A DNA stretch of 36,142 nt, from NCBI GenBank assembly GCA_027318475.1, contig DAHVPC010000011.1, positions 1 to 36,142 on the forward strand. The letters run 5' to 3'. The stretch is from Candidatus Cloacimonadota bacterium (GTDB taxonomy: Bacteria; Cloacimonadota; Cloacimonadia; Cloacimonadales; Cloacimonadaceae). The position numbers and the translations under genes are program-made. The first letter of the stretch is position 1, and every line of letters starts with the position of its first letter. Positions 13,123 through 21,800 of the stretch are shown one piece after another. Below the pieces are notes generated by a model. That model ran no database searches. It saw nothing but the letters and a program-made list of their open reading frames with translations, and was not told where the DNA came from.

Positions 13123-15591
13123 ATGAAATTGAACTTGAACTGGAATGCCCGCCTCGCACTGACAGTGCTCCTGATGTTGGGATTTGTCTTCGGACTTTCC
13201 GCCAACTCGATCAGCGGCACGATCGTAAACGAAACAGACCAGGCTGTGGGCAACGCGTATGTCCAACTGATGCGCCTTGCGCCCAACGGACCAAATGGCG
13301 AGATGCTCTACCGGACCACTCAGACTGATCCTGCCGGCCTCTATTCTTTCAACGATATCCAGGAGGGGAACTATCACGTTTCCGCGATCGCCCCCCAATA
13401 TATCAGAAGTTATTATGTGTCTCCCGAAGGTGAAATCCTGGTGGTCGAAGTGGACGCCGACGACCAGGAAGTCATCGGCATCGACATCCAGCTTATTCCC
13501 CAAAACGGCCCGCCCCCCCCACATGACCAGACCGGCGTGACTGGCAGGGTCCTGAACTCCTCCAACCAGCCGATTCCGCACGTGCGCGTAGGCATAGTCA
13601 ATACGGTTGATCTGAACACTCCGCTTCCGAACTTGACTTCGCTCACCAACATGAACGGATTTTACCTGCTGCACGACGTCCTTCCCGGCCAATACCAAAG
13701 CTGCGTACTGAACCAGAACCTGCAACCTGTAGCCTACTCCGCGGTATTCACCATCGTGGAAGATGTGATGTTGGAAGACATCGACATCGTCTTCGATCCT
13801 CCGCCTCCTCCTGAACTTGGCTCGATCTCTGGAAATGTAATTGGTTACGACCATCACGACAACATGATGGACGATGTCCGGCTGGTCACTCCCGATGCTC
13901 CCCAAACCGTGTTGCCCGGCCTGATCGGTCATGTGGGCTGGAGCGGGTTTTACATGATCCACAACATCCCCGTGGGCAGCTATATGGCTTGCCTGGTGGA
14001 CGAAGACGACGTGCCGGTGGCGTATTCCGCGCTGGTGACCGTCATCGCCGACGAAATGATCGAAAATGTGGATATCGTCACCGACAGCACCTACGTGGGC
14101 TACAGCCTTTCCGGCTCCCTGCAGGATGCTCAGGGGCAGCCCATCACCCAGGGCGTGGTCGAACTGCGCTCCGCGCAAAACGATCTGCCTCCCAATAATC
14201 CGAACCACCACCACATGCATCTGACCGTGCATCCGGACTCCCTGGGCAACTACGAGTTTGCCAATGTCCAGGCCGGAGAATACATCGTCAGCCTGTGGAC
14301 GCCCATGTCGCCGGTGGTTTTCTACCCCTCCACAATCGACATCGAACTGGCGGTGCCAGTCGCGGTTGTAGACCAGAACGTCAGCGGGATCAACATTACC
14401 GTTCCGGCTGTCCAGAACTGGACCATCAGCGGCTATGTCCTGGATGCCGATACCGCGGCTCCTCTGGCAGGAATCAAGGTCAAGACGGACCGGATGGGAT
14501 TCCATCACTTCCCCATGCACGACCACATGTTCCACGATGAGTTCCATGCCTTGACCGACGCCAACGGCTTCTATTCCTTCACGGCTCCAGAGGGCAATTA
14601 TACCCTGGCCGCCGTGGATACCACCCATTTCTACCGCATCCAGTTCTTCGACCACGCCAACATGCCCTTCCAGGCCACCGTCCTCGAATTGAACCAGGAT
14701 AACAACAACATCAACTTCGACCTGATCCCGCGCCAGGACAGCCTGCACTGCAGCATCAGCGGCTCCATCACCGAGAACGGCGAGCCCGTGACTTATCCCG
14801 TGATGGTCGTGGCGGTTTCCAGCGATGAGGATTGGGAAGATTCCATCGTCTCCGAAAACGGCAGTTACTCGATCAACCATATGCGCCCCGGCGACTACTA
14901 CATCATGGCCTATTCCCTGTACAGCCCGCCCGTTTACTACAACAACGTGCTGACTCCGGAAGACGCCAGCCTGATCGCGGTCAACGGTCCTGTCACCGGC
15001 ATCGACTTCGCCCTGGTGAGCACCGACGCGGATGGCCCCAGCAACCTCAACGGCGTGATTACGGACAACTCAAGCAACGTCCTGAGCAACGTGATCGTGA
15101 TGCTGGCCAACGCCCAGAACGAGATCGTCGGCTTTGCCCGTACCGATGCCAGCGGCGCCTACTCCATCGCCAACGTTCCCACGGATTCATACACCGTCGT
15201 GGTTTCCCGCATAGGCTATACCTCGGTTACCCAGGATATCTATTTGGAAGGTAGCAGCAACCTGAATGTTACGATCAACCAGACGACCGCCAACGACGAC
15301 CAGGTGGTCCCGGTGGTCGTGGCCAGTCTGAGCAACTACCCCAACCCCTTCAACCCCCACACCACGATCTCCCTTTCGCTGACCAAGGATTCCCCGGTCA
15401 CGGTGAAAGTGTACAACGTCAAGGGCCAGTGCATCAGGACCCTCTTGCAGGGAGATGTCAAAGCCGGCAACCAGGAATTGGTCTGGAACGGCACCGACCA
15501 GCAAGGCAGAGCCGTCACCAGCGGCATCTACATCGTCCGGATGGAAGGCAACGGCTTTAGCCAGAGCCTCAAGATGACCCTCATGAAGTGA
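13123..15591 (+). CDS. Secreted protein with seven carboxypeptidase-regulatory-like repeats, His-rich segments and a C-terminal sorting tag
   Basis: The 822-residue protein has a signal peptide (about 1-27). Seven beta-sandwich repeats of the carboxypeptidase-D regulatory-like/CnaB-like type start at about 29, 138, 231, 326, 433, 543 and 640. Each begins (I/L)SG.(I/V) or similar and contains a DxxGxYxxxN(V/I)xxGxY pattern. The C-terminal tag (about 740-822) reads NYPNPFNPHTTISLSL, YNVKGQCIRTL, WNGTDQQG, SGIYIVR, LKMTLMK. Repeats 4 and 5 carry unusual His clusters (NHHHMHLTVH; HHFPMHDHMFHDEFH) that could bind metal. No enzymatic domain is seen; a surface stalk or adhesin is likely. A perfect AAAGGAGG site precedes the ATG, a sigma-54 promoter lies at 13050-13066 and a terminator follows at 15615. 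Confidence 0.9.
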   Translation: MKLNLNWNARLALTVLLMLGFVFGLSANSISGTIVNETDQAVGNAYVQLMRLAPNGPNGEMLYRTTQTDPAGLYSFNDIQEGNYHVSAIAPQYIRSYYVSPEGEILVVEVDADDQEVIGIDIQLIPQNGPPPPHDQTGVTGRVLNSSNQPIPHVRVGIVNTVDLNTPLPNLTSLTNMNGFYLLHDVLPGQYQSCVLNQNLQPVAYSAVFTIVEDVMLEDIDIVFDPPPPPELGSISGNVIGYDHHDNMMDDVRLVTPDAPQTVLPGLIGHVGWSGFYMIHNIPVGSYMACLVDEDDVPVAYSALVTVIADEMIENVDIVTDSTYVGYSLSGSLQDAQGQPITQGVVELRSAQNDLPPNNPNHHHMHLTVHPDSLGNYEFANVQAGEYIVSLWTPMSPVVFYPSTIDIELAVPVAVVDQNVSGINITVPAVQNWTISGYVLDADTAAPLAGIKVKTDRMGFHHFPMHDHMFHDEFHALTDANGFYSFTAPEGNYTLAAVDTTHFYRIQFFDHANMPFQATVLELNQDNNNINFDLIPRQDSLHCSISGSITENGEPVTYPVMVVAVSSDEDWEDSIVSENGSYSINHMRPGDYYIMAYSLYSPPVYYNNVLTPEDASLIAVNGPVTGIDFALVSTDADGPSNLNGVITDNSSNVLSNVIVMLANAQNEIVGFARTDASGAYSIANVPTDSYTVVVSRIGYTSVTQDIYLEGSSNLNVTINQTTANDDQVVPVVVASLSNYPNPFNPHTTISLSLTKDSPVTVKVYNVKGQCIRTLLQGDVKAGNQELVWNGTDQQGRAVTSGIYIVRMEGNGFSQSLKMTLMK

Positions 15592-15614
15592 TCCATCCCT
15601 AACCCAAATAACGG

Positions 15615-15655
15615 CTCCTTCCGCGGACTCCCAAGTTTGCGGAAGGAGTTTTTTT
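15615..15655 (+). terminator. Rho-independent terminator after the seven-repeat protein gene
   Basis: CTCCTTCCGC (15615-15624) pairs with GCGGAAGGAG (15639-15648), a perfect ten-base stem with a 14-base loop, followed by seven T. It separates the surface protein gene from the activator gene. Confidence 0.9.
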
Positions 15656-15687
15656 ATGTTGGCGGAACGGGCATCGCGAGTAGTTTA

Positions 15688-15701
15688 TAACATAAATGTT
15701 A
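15688..15701. promoter_or_regulatory. Inverted repeat TAACAT-AA-ATGTTA just upstream of the kinase/activator gene
   Basis: The perfect six-base arms lie 14 bases before the chosen ATG, in the 60-base gap after the terminator. The half-site TAACA/TGTTA also occurs in the palindrome at 12871-12885. This could be an operator; no promoter is recognised with confidence in the gap. Confidence 0.3.
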
Positions 15702-15715
15702 CAGTGGACGGCGCC

Positions 15716-18700
15716 ATGAAATTCACCCCAGAAGCCATCCGGAAAGCCCGGGTCCTGGAAGTTCTGAAAGAAAGCCCGCAGGCCGTGACCTCGCTGATCG
15801 AGGTTGCCGGCGGCAAAAAGTATGTCATCAAGGAGTTCCGGCCGGAGCATGCTAACGCTGCCCGCACCGAATACCTGTTTTTGCAGACAGCCAAGGGCGG
15901 CAATATCGTCAATGCCCTGGACCTGGTCCGCGCGGAAAGCCCCATCCTGGTGCTGGAACACATTCCGGGCGAAACACTTGCCGCCGGTTCCTTCCGCAAT
16001 TGGAAGGAGTTCGAGATCTGCTTCGCGCATCTGGCCCACAGCCTTTCCCTGATCCATTCCAGCGGCATCTGCCTGAACGACGTCAAGCCGGCCAACCTGG
16101 TCGTCCATCAAGGCGCGGCCTACCTGATCGACTTTTGCTTGGCCACCGTCAACCTCTATTTCGACCGCAATTTCCGGGGCACCCATGCCTATGCCGCGCC
16201 GGAAAAAATAGCCCGCAAGACCAACCATCTGGCCGGCGACGTCTTCTCCCTGGGCATGACGATGTTTTTCTGCAAGCACGGCCAGACGGTCATGGACCTC
16301 ACAGGCCAGGATGAGTATTACAAACTCATCGCCCGGGAGGAATTGTGGCAGCGGCAGCTGGAAGTTCTGGAAAAGGACCCCCTGATCCGTTCCCTGCTCA
16401 GCCACTCGCCCTCCCAAAGACCGAAGGCCTTTGAGGTGGCGGACGCCCTGGCCAAAAAGCACAAACTCAAACTGCAGGAGTGGGGCAAGGGCTACGTGGA
16501 AAACCATGTCTTTAAGGCCCAAACTGCCGCAGCGGAAAGGATCTGGAAGCGCAAGAACCTCGCCTGCGAATATCAGGACGAACCCCCGGTGATCGAAAAC
16601 CTGCTGTCGCTATGGTCGGAAACTGCCGGGGAACAACTGCTGATCCTGGACGAAAACCTCTTTGTCTCGCAGCCCGAAGAGTTTTTCCGCGCCTTTCCCT
16701 TCGGCTACCGGGAAAAGAACATCTATCAGCCCCACTTCGTGGAATGGCTGCAGGAGCATCCGCTGCGGATACTGCTGCGCAGGTACCGGCAACTGAACCA
16801 GACCAGCTTCTTTGACGAGATCCAGAAGAGGACGGGCGCCATGCAGCTTTGGCTGGGGCCGGAAAGCGACCTCAAACCAGTGGGTACGCAGGAACTGCAG
16901 GAAGTTCTGGCCGGCATTCCCGCTGGACCTGAGGACAAGGACCGGATAAAGCGCCAGGTGAAGGCCGCCAAGCCGTTCCACGCCAGGCTGTTGCTGCTTT
17001 CGCTGGTCCAGCCCGGCAAACCGGCTCCCATCCTGAACGACCTGGTGGATTTCCTGGCTTGGGTGAAGATCCCGCTGCCTCTGGTCCTGGTGGAAAAGGT
17101 CTGGGAAAACTGGTTTGCTTTGGCGCAGGACGGCGTGCTGAACCGGAAGATCTTCTTCGACAACACCGCCATCCGTTACGAAGCAGCGGGCTCCAAACCG
17201 GAAACTCCGGAACCCGCCCTAACGGATCGCGTGCTGGAATATTCAGCGGCGGCAGGCTTGCACAACATCGCCGGGGAAATCCACTTCCTGAGCGGAAAGC
17301 GCGGTGAGGCCCTGGAAAGTTGGTCCCGCTATGTGGACGACCTGATCCGGAAGGAATACTTCCACTCGGCGTATGAGTTCGTGGGGCATCTGCGGAAGAG
17401 GATCCCGGACCTCTCGTTCGACCTGCGCAAGAAAGAGGCGTTTCTGGCCCGCATCTGCGGTCACTTCGAACTTTCCAACCAACTCTACGAAGCGCTCATC
17501 CAGGCCAGCGAAGGCCCGCTCAGGGCGATCCTGGTGGTGGACCGCGCCGTGGTTTTACAGGCGCTGAAACGCTACGACGAGGCTATCCTTTCCTACAAGG
17601 ACGCCATCGAACTTTTCCGCGTGCACAAGGACTTCAAGAGCCTGCTGCGCGCCATGAACAACCTGGGCGTCGTGTATTTCGGCCTGCAGAAATTCAGTGA
17701 CGCCGAGCAACTCTTCAACGACGTCCTGGAAGAAGCCCGGCAGCATGGCAACGTGCAGTTTGAAGCCCTCTCCTACCTGAACCTCAGCGACGTCCAGCTG
17801 AAACGCTGCGAATGGGCGCGCGTCCTTTACTACACGGACAAGGCCATCACCCTCACCTACATCAACCAGAAATGGAACCTGCATGCCAACAGCATCGTCA
17901 TCAAGGCCCGGGCCTTGTTCGCCCTGGGGGAATTCAGCGGGGCCATCAAACTGCTCTGCGCGCTGAAGGACGATCCCAAGACCCGGGAAAACCGCCTGCA
18001 GTATCAGGAGATCATGGCCTGGCTGATTCACTTCTACGAGGTCTGCGAGCCTGAATTGGCGGACGCAACGGTCGCCGAATGCGATCTGAACATCGCCGCG
18101 ATGCACGACATCCTGCGCCGCGAACTCTTCTTTTTCCATTTCAGCCGCCAGCGTTTCCTGCAAGCCGGGCTGTATCTGCGCGAACTGGACGAAGTGACCG
18201 TCCTGCAGGCCTTCCTGGATTCCGACGCCAACCTGATCGGACAGAAACTGAAGGAATTCAAAGCTTCCGCCGAGCTCGATTCCTACCTCTACTATCTGTC
18301 CCATTTCGTGCGGCTCTTTCCGAAAGCGGCCACCAGCAATTTAGCGGACGAGATCTCCGAGGCCGAAAACCTCTACACCTACAAACCGATCGGCAAGTTG
18401 CTGGAAGATGTCAAGTTGCCAGGCAATCCCTCCCGGTTTTGGACCGCGATCTTGGAAGCGAACTCGCAGGTGACCGAAGAGCAGGAACTCGCCGCCCTGA
18501 CCCTTTCCCACTGGCACAGCCTGGTCCAGGCCGATAAATACCTCTATCTCAGTTACGCGCAGGGCAACCCGGAACCTCTGGCAGCCATCGACGCCACAGG
18601 GAAAACCTGCCCCCAGGACAACATCGTCCTCAGCCAGCAACTCCTGCAGCTGGCAACGCGGACCGACGGCTTCTTCTACCTCCATCCCGTTTCCCGTTAT

Positions 18701-19927
18701 GTGAATGCGGACGCCAATTCCAGCGTGCTTGGGCTGGGCGTCAATTCCGCCTGCGGCTACACGGTTCGCTCCGGCAGCCAGCTCATCGGGGTCTTTTACT
18801 GCGATTCCACCGGGGAAATGGAGGTCGATGAAGACAGCCAGGCAGCCTGCCGGATCTTATTCCTGATCGCCAATTCCGCCCTCGCCCAATTTCATCAGCA
18901 GCAGCCCGATGCAGGCTTTGAGGAGCCGGAGGACGCTCTGGAGGACGACATCGCGTCCCAGTCCATCATCGGTAAAAGCAAGGCGATCCGGGACATCCAT
19001 GCCAAGATCGCTCTGGTCGCGGGCTACAACGTCAACGTCCTGATCGCCGGACCGACTGGCAGCGGCAAGGAATTGGTGGCGCGGGAGATCCACCGCCAAT
19101 ATATCTCCAAAAACCGGGCCTCGGCCAGAACGCCTTTCGTGGCGGTGAACTGCGCGGCCATTCCGGAACAGTTGCTGGAATCCGAACTCTTCGGCTACAT
19201 GAAGGGCGCTTTCACCGGAGCCGCCATGGATAAGAAAGGCAAGCTGCAGCAGGCGGACAAGGGCACCATCTTCCTGGACGAGATCGGCGAACTGCCCCTG
19301 CTGCTGCAATCCAAACTGCTGCGCGCGATCCAGGAAAAGATGGTTACTCCATTGGGCGGCGATCAGGATATCCCCGTGGACGTCCGCATCATCGCTGCCT
19401 CCAACCAGAACCTGGAAGAGATGGTGGCGCAGAAGCAGTTCCGCGCCGACCTCTTTTACCGCCTCAAGGTCATGACGATCGAGGTGCCGCCGCTTTCCGA
19501 ACGCAGGGACGACATTCCGCTGCTGGCCATGGCGCTGCTGAAGAAACTCAATGCCAAGCTGCGCAAGAATGTCACCGGCATCCATCCCTCTCTCATGGGC
19601 TATCTGCAAAACCGGGAATGGAAGGGTAATGTGCGCGAGCTCGAAAACGCGATCGAACGCGCCATCCTGCTCTGCGACCGGGAATTTCTCTCGCTGGAAG
19701 ATTTCGAAACGGACGCGGATCCCTCCGCCAATTCCATCTTCCGCAAGTTGCCCCTGAAATGGCCGCAGTTCAAGGAATACAAAAAGCGGATCGAGACCGA
19801 GTTGGAAAGCCGTTATATCCGCGCGCTGATGGACGAATCCGGCCAGAACATCACCCAGGCCAGCAAATTGGGCGAACTGGACCGGATGCAGATCTACCGG
19901 CTGCTGGGCAAGAAAAAGGGGGAGTGA
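15716..19927 (+). CDS. Ser/Thr kinase - TPR - GAF-like - sigma-54 AAA+ activator - Fis HTH fusion protein
   Basis: This 1403-residue regulator starts with a protein-kinase-like domain (about 10-250): VIKEF (Lys39), catalytic loop LNDVKPANL (Asp122, Lys124, Asn127), IDFC in place of DFG (Asp139), APE at 161-163 and DVFSLG. The His and Arg of HRD are replaced by Leu and Asn, so activity is uncertain. A long helical region with TPR-like pairs follows (about 480-790, e.g. AMNNLGVVYFGLQKFSDAEQLF). A GAF-like region spans about 900-1070. The AAA+ domain has Walker A GPTGSGKE (1112-1119), GAFTGA (1164-1169, sigma-54 contact), Walker B IFLDE (Asp1188, Glu1189) and a NREWKGNVRELENAIERA sensor. A Fis-type HTH (about 1370-1400) ends the protein. 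It probably activates sigma-54 promoters such as that at 13050. ATG 15716 lacks a clear ribosome-binding site; the upstream ATG at 15656 lies in the terminator and is rejected. Confidence 0.9.
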   Translation: MKFTPEAIRKARVLEVLKESPQAVTSLIEVAGGKKYVIKEFRPEHANAARTEYLFLQTAKGGNIVNALDLVRAESPILVLEHIPGETLAAGSFRNWKEFEICFAHLAHSLSLIHSSGICLNDVKPANLVVHQGAAYLIDFCLATVNLYFDRNFRGTHAYAAPEKIARKTNHLAGDVFSLGMTMFFCKHGQTVMDLTGQDEYYKLIAREELWQRQLEVLEKDPLIRSLLSHSPSQRPKAFEVADALAKKHKLKLQEWGKGYVENHVFKAQTAAAERIWKRKNLACEYQDEPPVIENLLSLWSETAGEQLLILDENLFVSQPEEFFRAFPFGYREKNIYQPHFVEWLQEHPLRILLRRYRQLNQTSFFDEIQKRTGAMQLWLGPESDLKPVGTQELQEVLAGIPAGPEDKDRIKRQVKAAKPFHARLLLLSLVQPGKPAPILNDLVDFLAWVKIPLPLVLVEKVWENWFALAQDGVLNRKIFFDNTAIRYEAAGSKPETPEPALTDRVLEYSAAAGLHNIAGEIHFLSGKRGEALESWSRYVDDLIRKEYFHSAYEFVGHLRKRIPDLSFDLRKKEAFLARICGHFELSNQLYEALIQASEGPLRAILVVDRAVVLQALKRYDEAILSYKDAIELFRVHKDFKSLLRAMNNLGVVYFGLQKFSDAEQLFNDVLEEARQHGNVQFEALSYLNLSDVQLKRCEWARVLYYTDKAITLTYINQKWNLHANSIVIKARALFALGEFSGAIKLLCALKDDPKTRENRLQYQEIMAWLIHFYEVCEPELADATVAECDLNIAAMHDILRRELFFFHFSRQRFLQAGLYLRELDEVTVLQAFLDSDANLIGQKLKEFKASAELDSYLYYLSHFVRLFPKAATSNLADEISEAENLYTYKPIGKLLEDVKLPGNPSRFWTAILEANSQVTEEQELAALTLSHWHSLVQADKYLYLSYAQGNPEPLAAIDATGKTCPQDNIVLSQQLLQLATRTDGFFYLHPVSRYVNADANSSVLGLGVNSACGYTVRSGSQLIGVFYCDSTGEMEVDEDSQAACRILFLIANSALAQFHQQQPDAGFEEPEDALEDDIASQSIIGKSKAIRDIHAKIALVAGYNVNVLIAGPTGSGKELVAREIHRQYISKNRASARTPFVAVNCAAIPEQLLESELFGYMKGAFTGAAMDKKGKLQQADKGTIFLDEIGELPLLLQSKLLRAIQEKMVTPLGGDQDIPVDVRIIAASNQNLEEMVAQKQFRADLFYRLKVMTIEVPPLSERRDDIPLLAMALLKKLNAKLRKNVTGIHPSLMGYLQNREWKGNVRELENAIERAILLCDREFLSLEDFETDADPSANSIFRKLPLKWPQFKEYKKRIETELESRYIRALMDESGQNITQASKLGELDRMQIYRLLGKKKGE

Positions 19928-20008
19928 CCCAGCCGGGCATAAATCACAGGTTGCCAGGATCAGGCAGCGTTTTCAAACATTGTCGCTGTGCAGGACGACC
20001 CATTTTCC

Positions 20009-20037
20009 TTGACATCTGCCTTGGCATTCAGTATTGG
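20009..20037 (+). promoter_or_regulatory. Predicted promoter of the secreted hydrolase gene
   Basis: TTGACA (20009-20014) is followed after 17 bases by TATTGG (20032-20037). Transcription would start near 20044, giving a leader of about 20 bases that contains AAGGAG. Confidence 0.45.
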
Positions 20038-20065
20038 GATATACCCTCGCATCAAGGAGTATGTC

Positions 20066-21466
20066 ATGAAAGCATGGATTCTCATTCTTGCCGTTTTGTT
20101 GACCGCGGTACACGCTCTGGCTCAGGACATTACCGGCGACTGGTTCGGGGTTCTGGACGTTCAGGGGGAGAAACTCAGAGTCGTGGCGCACATCAAAGCC
20201 AGCGGCGACAGCCTGGCCGGCAGTTTCGACAGCCCGGATCAGGACGCTTTTGACCTGCCTTTCCGCAGTGTCAGTTTCGATGGCAGATTCTTGCGCCTGG
20301 CCGCGGATTTTCCGCCCTTGCAATATACTGGCGAGTTGACAGAGGGCGTGTTCAAAGGCATATACAATCAATCGGGATACGATTTTCCTCTGGAGCTCTC
20401 TCGCGTAGAACCCCCAAAAGCCCTTTACATCAGGCCGCAGGAGCCCCAAGAGCCATTTCCCTATCTAGTCGAAGATGTGGAATTCGTCAATCCAACCGCC
20501 GGGATCAAACTGGCCGGGACCCTGACCCTGCCGCGCACGAAATCTCCAGTTCCGGCGGTAGTCCTGATTTCGGGCAGCGGCGCCCAAAACAGGGATGAAG
20601 AGATTATGGGGCACAAACCTTTCTGGGTGATCGCCGACCATCTTACACGCGCTGGGATCGCCGTGCTGCGTTACGATGACCGGGGTTACGCCGCTTCCGA
20701 AGGTGAATTCCGGGGCGCGACCTCGGAAGACTTCGCCACCGATGCGCGCGCCGCCATGCAGTATCTGCAAGGCAGGCCGGAGATCGGCGGAATCGGCCTC
20801 ATGGGCCACAGCGAAGGCGGGATGATCGCTCCAATGCTTGCCGCCCAATACCCGGACGTGAAATTCATCGTCTTGCTGGCCGGACCTGGCATCCGCGGCG
20901 ACAAGCTGCTGCTGAGCCAGGAAGAAGCGATCTGGCGGGCGGAAAACACTGAGGAGCAAGAAATCCAGCGGCAGCTCTACCTGAGCCGCAACATCTATGA
21001 AATCATCCTTTCCGGTGGGGAACCGGACAGCCTGCAACTCCGGCTGAGGGATTTCATCGCGCGGAGCATCGCGGATGGACACGCCACCATCCCCGAAGGC
21101 TACACCGAGGAGGATGTCATCACCCAATACACGGCGGGTATAACCAGTCCCTGGATGCTCTGGTTTCTCCGCCACGATCCCGCGCCCATTTTGGAGCGCG
21201 TGCATTGCCCGGTGCTGGCAGTCAATGGCTCGCTGGATCTGCAGGTGCCGGCTCAAGAAAATCTGGCTGCCATCGGCGCCGCGCTGGACAAGGCTGGCAA
21301 CAAGGATGTAACTCTGATGGAATTCCCGGGGCTGAATCATCTGTTCCAGACCTGCGAAACCGGGCATCCGGACGAATACGTGAAAATCGAACAGACTTTC
21401 GCGCCGGAGGTCCTGGGCTGCATCACCGACTGGATCAAGGAACGGGTGCCGGCAGCAGATAAATAG
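20066..21466 (+). CDS. Secreted alpha/beta hydrolase (serine esterase/peptidase type)
   Basis: The protein has 466 residues and a signal peptide (MKAWILILAVLLTAVHALAQ). A small beta-rich N-terminal domain (about 21-120, DITGDWFGVLDVQGEKL...) precedes the alpha/beta-hydrolase domain. The catalytic triad is visible: nucleophile Ser249 in GLMGHSEGGMIAP, Asp391 in NGSLDLQVPAQ and His425 in GLNHLFQ. An oxyanion-type motif VLISGSGAQNRDE and LRYDDRGYAASEG are typical of the secreted dienelactone-hydrolase/BAAT-like group often found in Bacteroidota. The substrate is unknown; ester or short peptide hydrolysis in the periplasm is likely. ATG 20066 has AAGGAG seven bases upstream; an earlier in-frame ATG at 19988 would place non-signal sequence before the leader peptide. 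Confidence 0.9.
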   Translation: MKAWILILAVLLTAVHALAQDITGDWFGVLDVQGEKLRVVAHIKASGDSLAGSFDSPDQDAFDLPFRSVSFDGRFLRLAADFPPLQYTGELTEGVFKGIYNQSGYDFPLELSRVEPPKALYIRPQEPQEPFPYLVEDVEFVNPTAGIKLAGTLTLPRTKSPVPAVVLISGSGAQNRDEEIMGHKPFWVIADHLTRAGIAVLRYDDRGYAASEGEFRGATSEDFATDARAAMQYLQGRPEIGGIGLMGHSEGGMIAPMLAAQYPDVKFIVLLAGPGIRGDKLLLSQEEAIWRAENTEEQEIQRQLYLSRNIYEIILSGGEPDSLQLRLRDFIARSIADGHATIPEGYTEEDVITQYTAGITSPWMLWFLRHDPAPILERVHCPVLAVNGSLDLQVPAQENLAAIGAALDKAGNKDVTLMEFPGLNHLFQTCETGHPDEYVKIEQTFAPEVLGCITDWIKERVPAADK

Positions 21467-21800
21467 GGCTCTCTTTCAAACTGAGTGGGTAACTTAACAT
21501 ATTGGATACCTCGGCTACCAATGGGAATGAGCGCTGGAGGCGCGGTAGATGATAGCCTGGGGTGGAGCGGAGCGGAACCCCAGGTAAGTATGTAGCATAG
21601 ATCTGAGCCCTGGAAGGGCGAAACAATGTTCATCAAGGTTTTAACATTTTCTGTGTGATTAGGATTTCCCGAGTTCTATGTGCCGCCCCTCCAGGGCTTG
21701 GATCAATCGCCGTACCTCTTCCTGGGGTTCCGCTACGCTCCACCCCAGGCTATCATCTACCGCACCTCCGGTGCTTGCCCACTCTGTTTGAAAGAGAGCC
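21467..21800. repeat. Long inverted-repeat element (about 334 bp), copy B of the GGCTCTC-ended family
   Basis: The outer ends are GGCTCTCTTTCAAAC followed by TGAGTGGGTAA (21467-21492) and the reverse complement CCCACTCTGTTTGAAAGAGAGCC split around 21778-21800. Inner blocks are also mirrored: GGTAGATGATAGCCTGGGG then TGGAGCGGAGCGGAACCCCAGG (ending near 21582) against CCTGGGGTTCCGCTACGCTCC then ACCCCAGGCTATCATCTACC (21721-21763), and GAGCCCTGGAAGGGCG (21605-21620) against CGCCCCTCCAGGGCTT (about 21684-21700). The whole can fold as a large cruciform. No coding sequence is evident. The left end begins right after the hydrolase stop codon. Confidence 0.75.

Noticed and set aside
13117-14880. 587-codon open frame on the minus strand opposite the seven-repeat protein gene
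   Set aside because: It is fully antisense to a gene with signal peptide, clear repeats, strong ribosome-binding site and sorting tag. Its product is a low-complexity His/Asp/Val/Gly mix with no recognisable domain, as expected from codon bias on the opposite strand.
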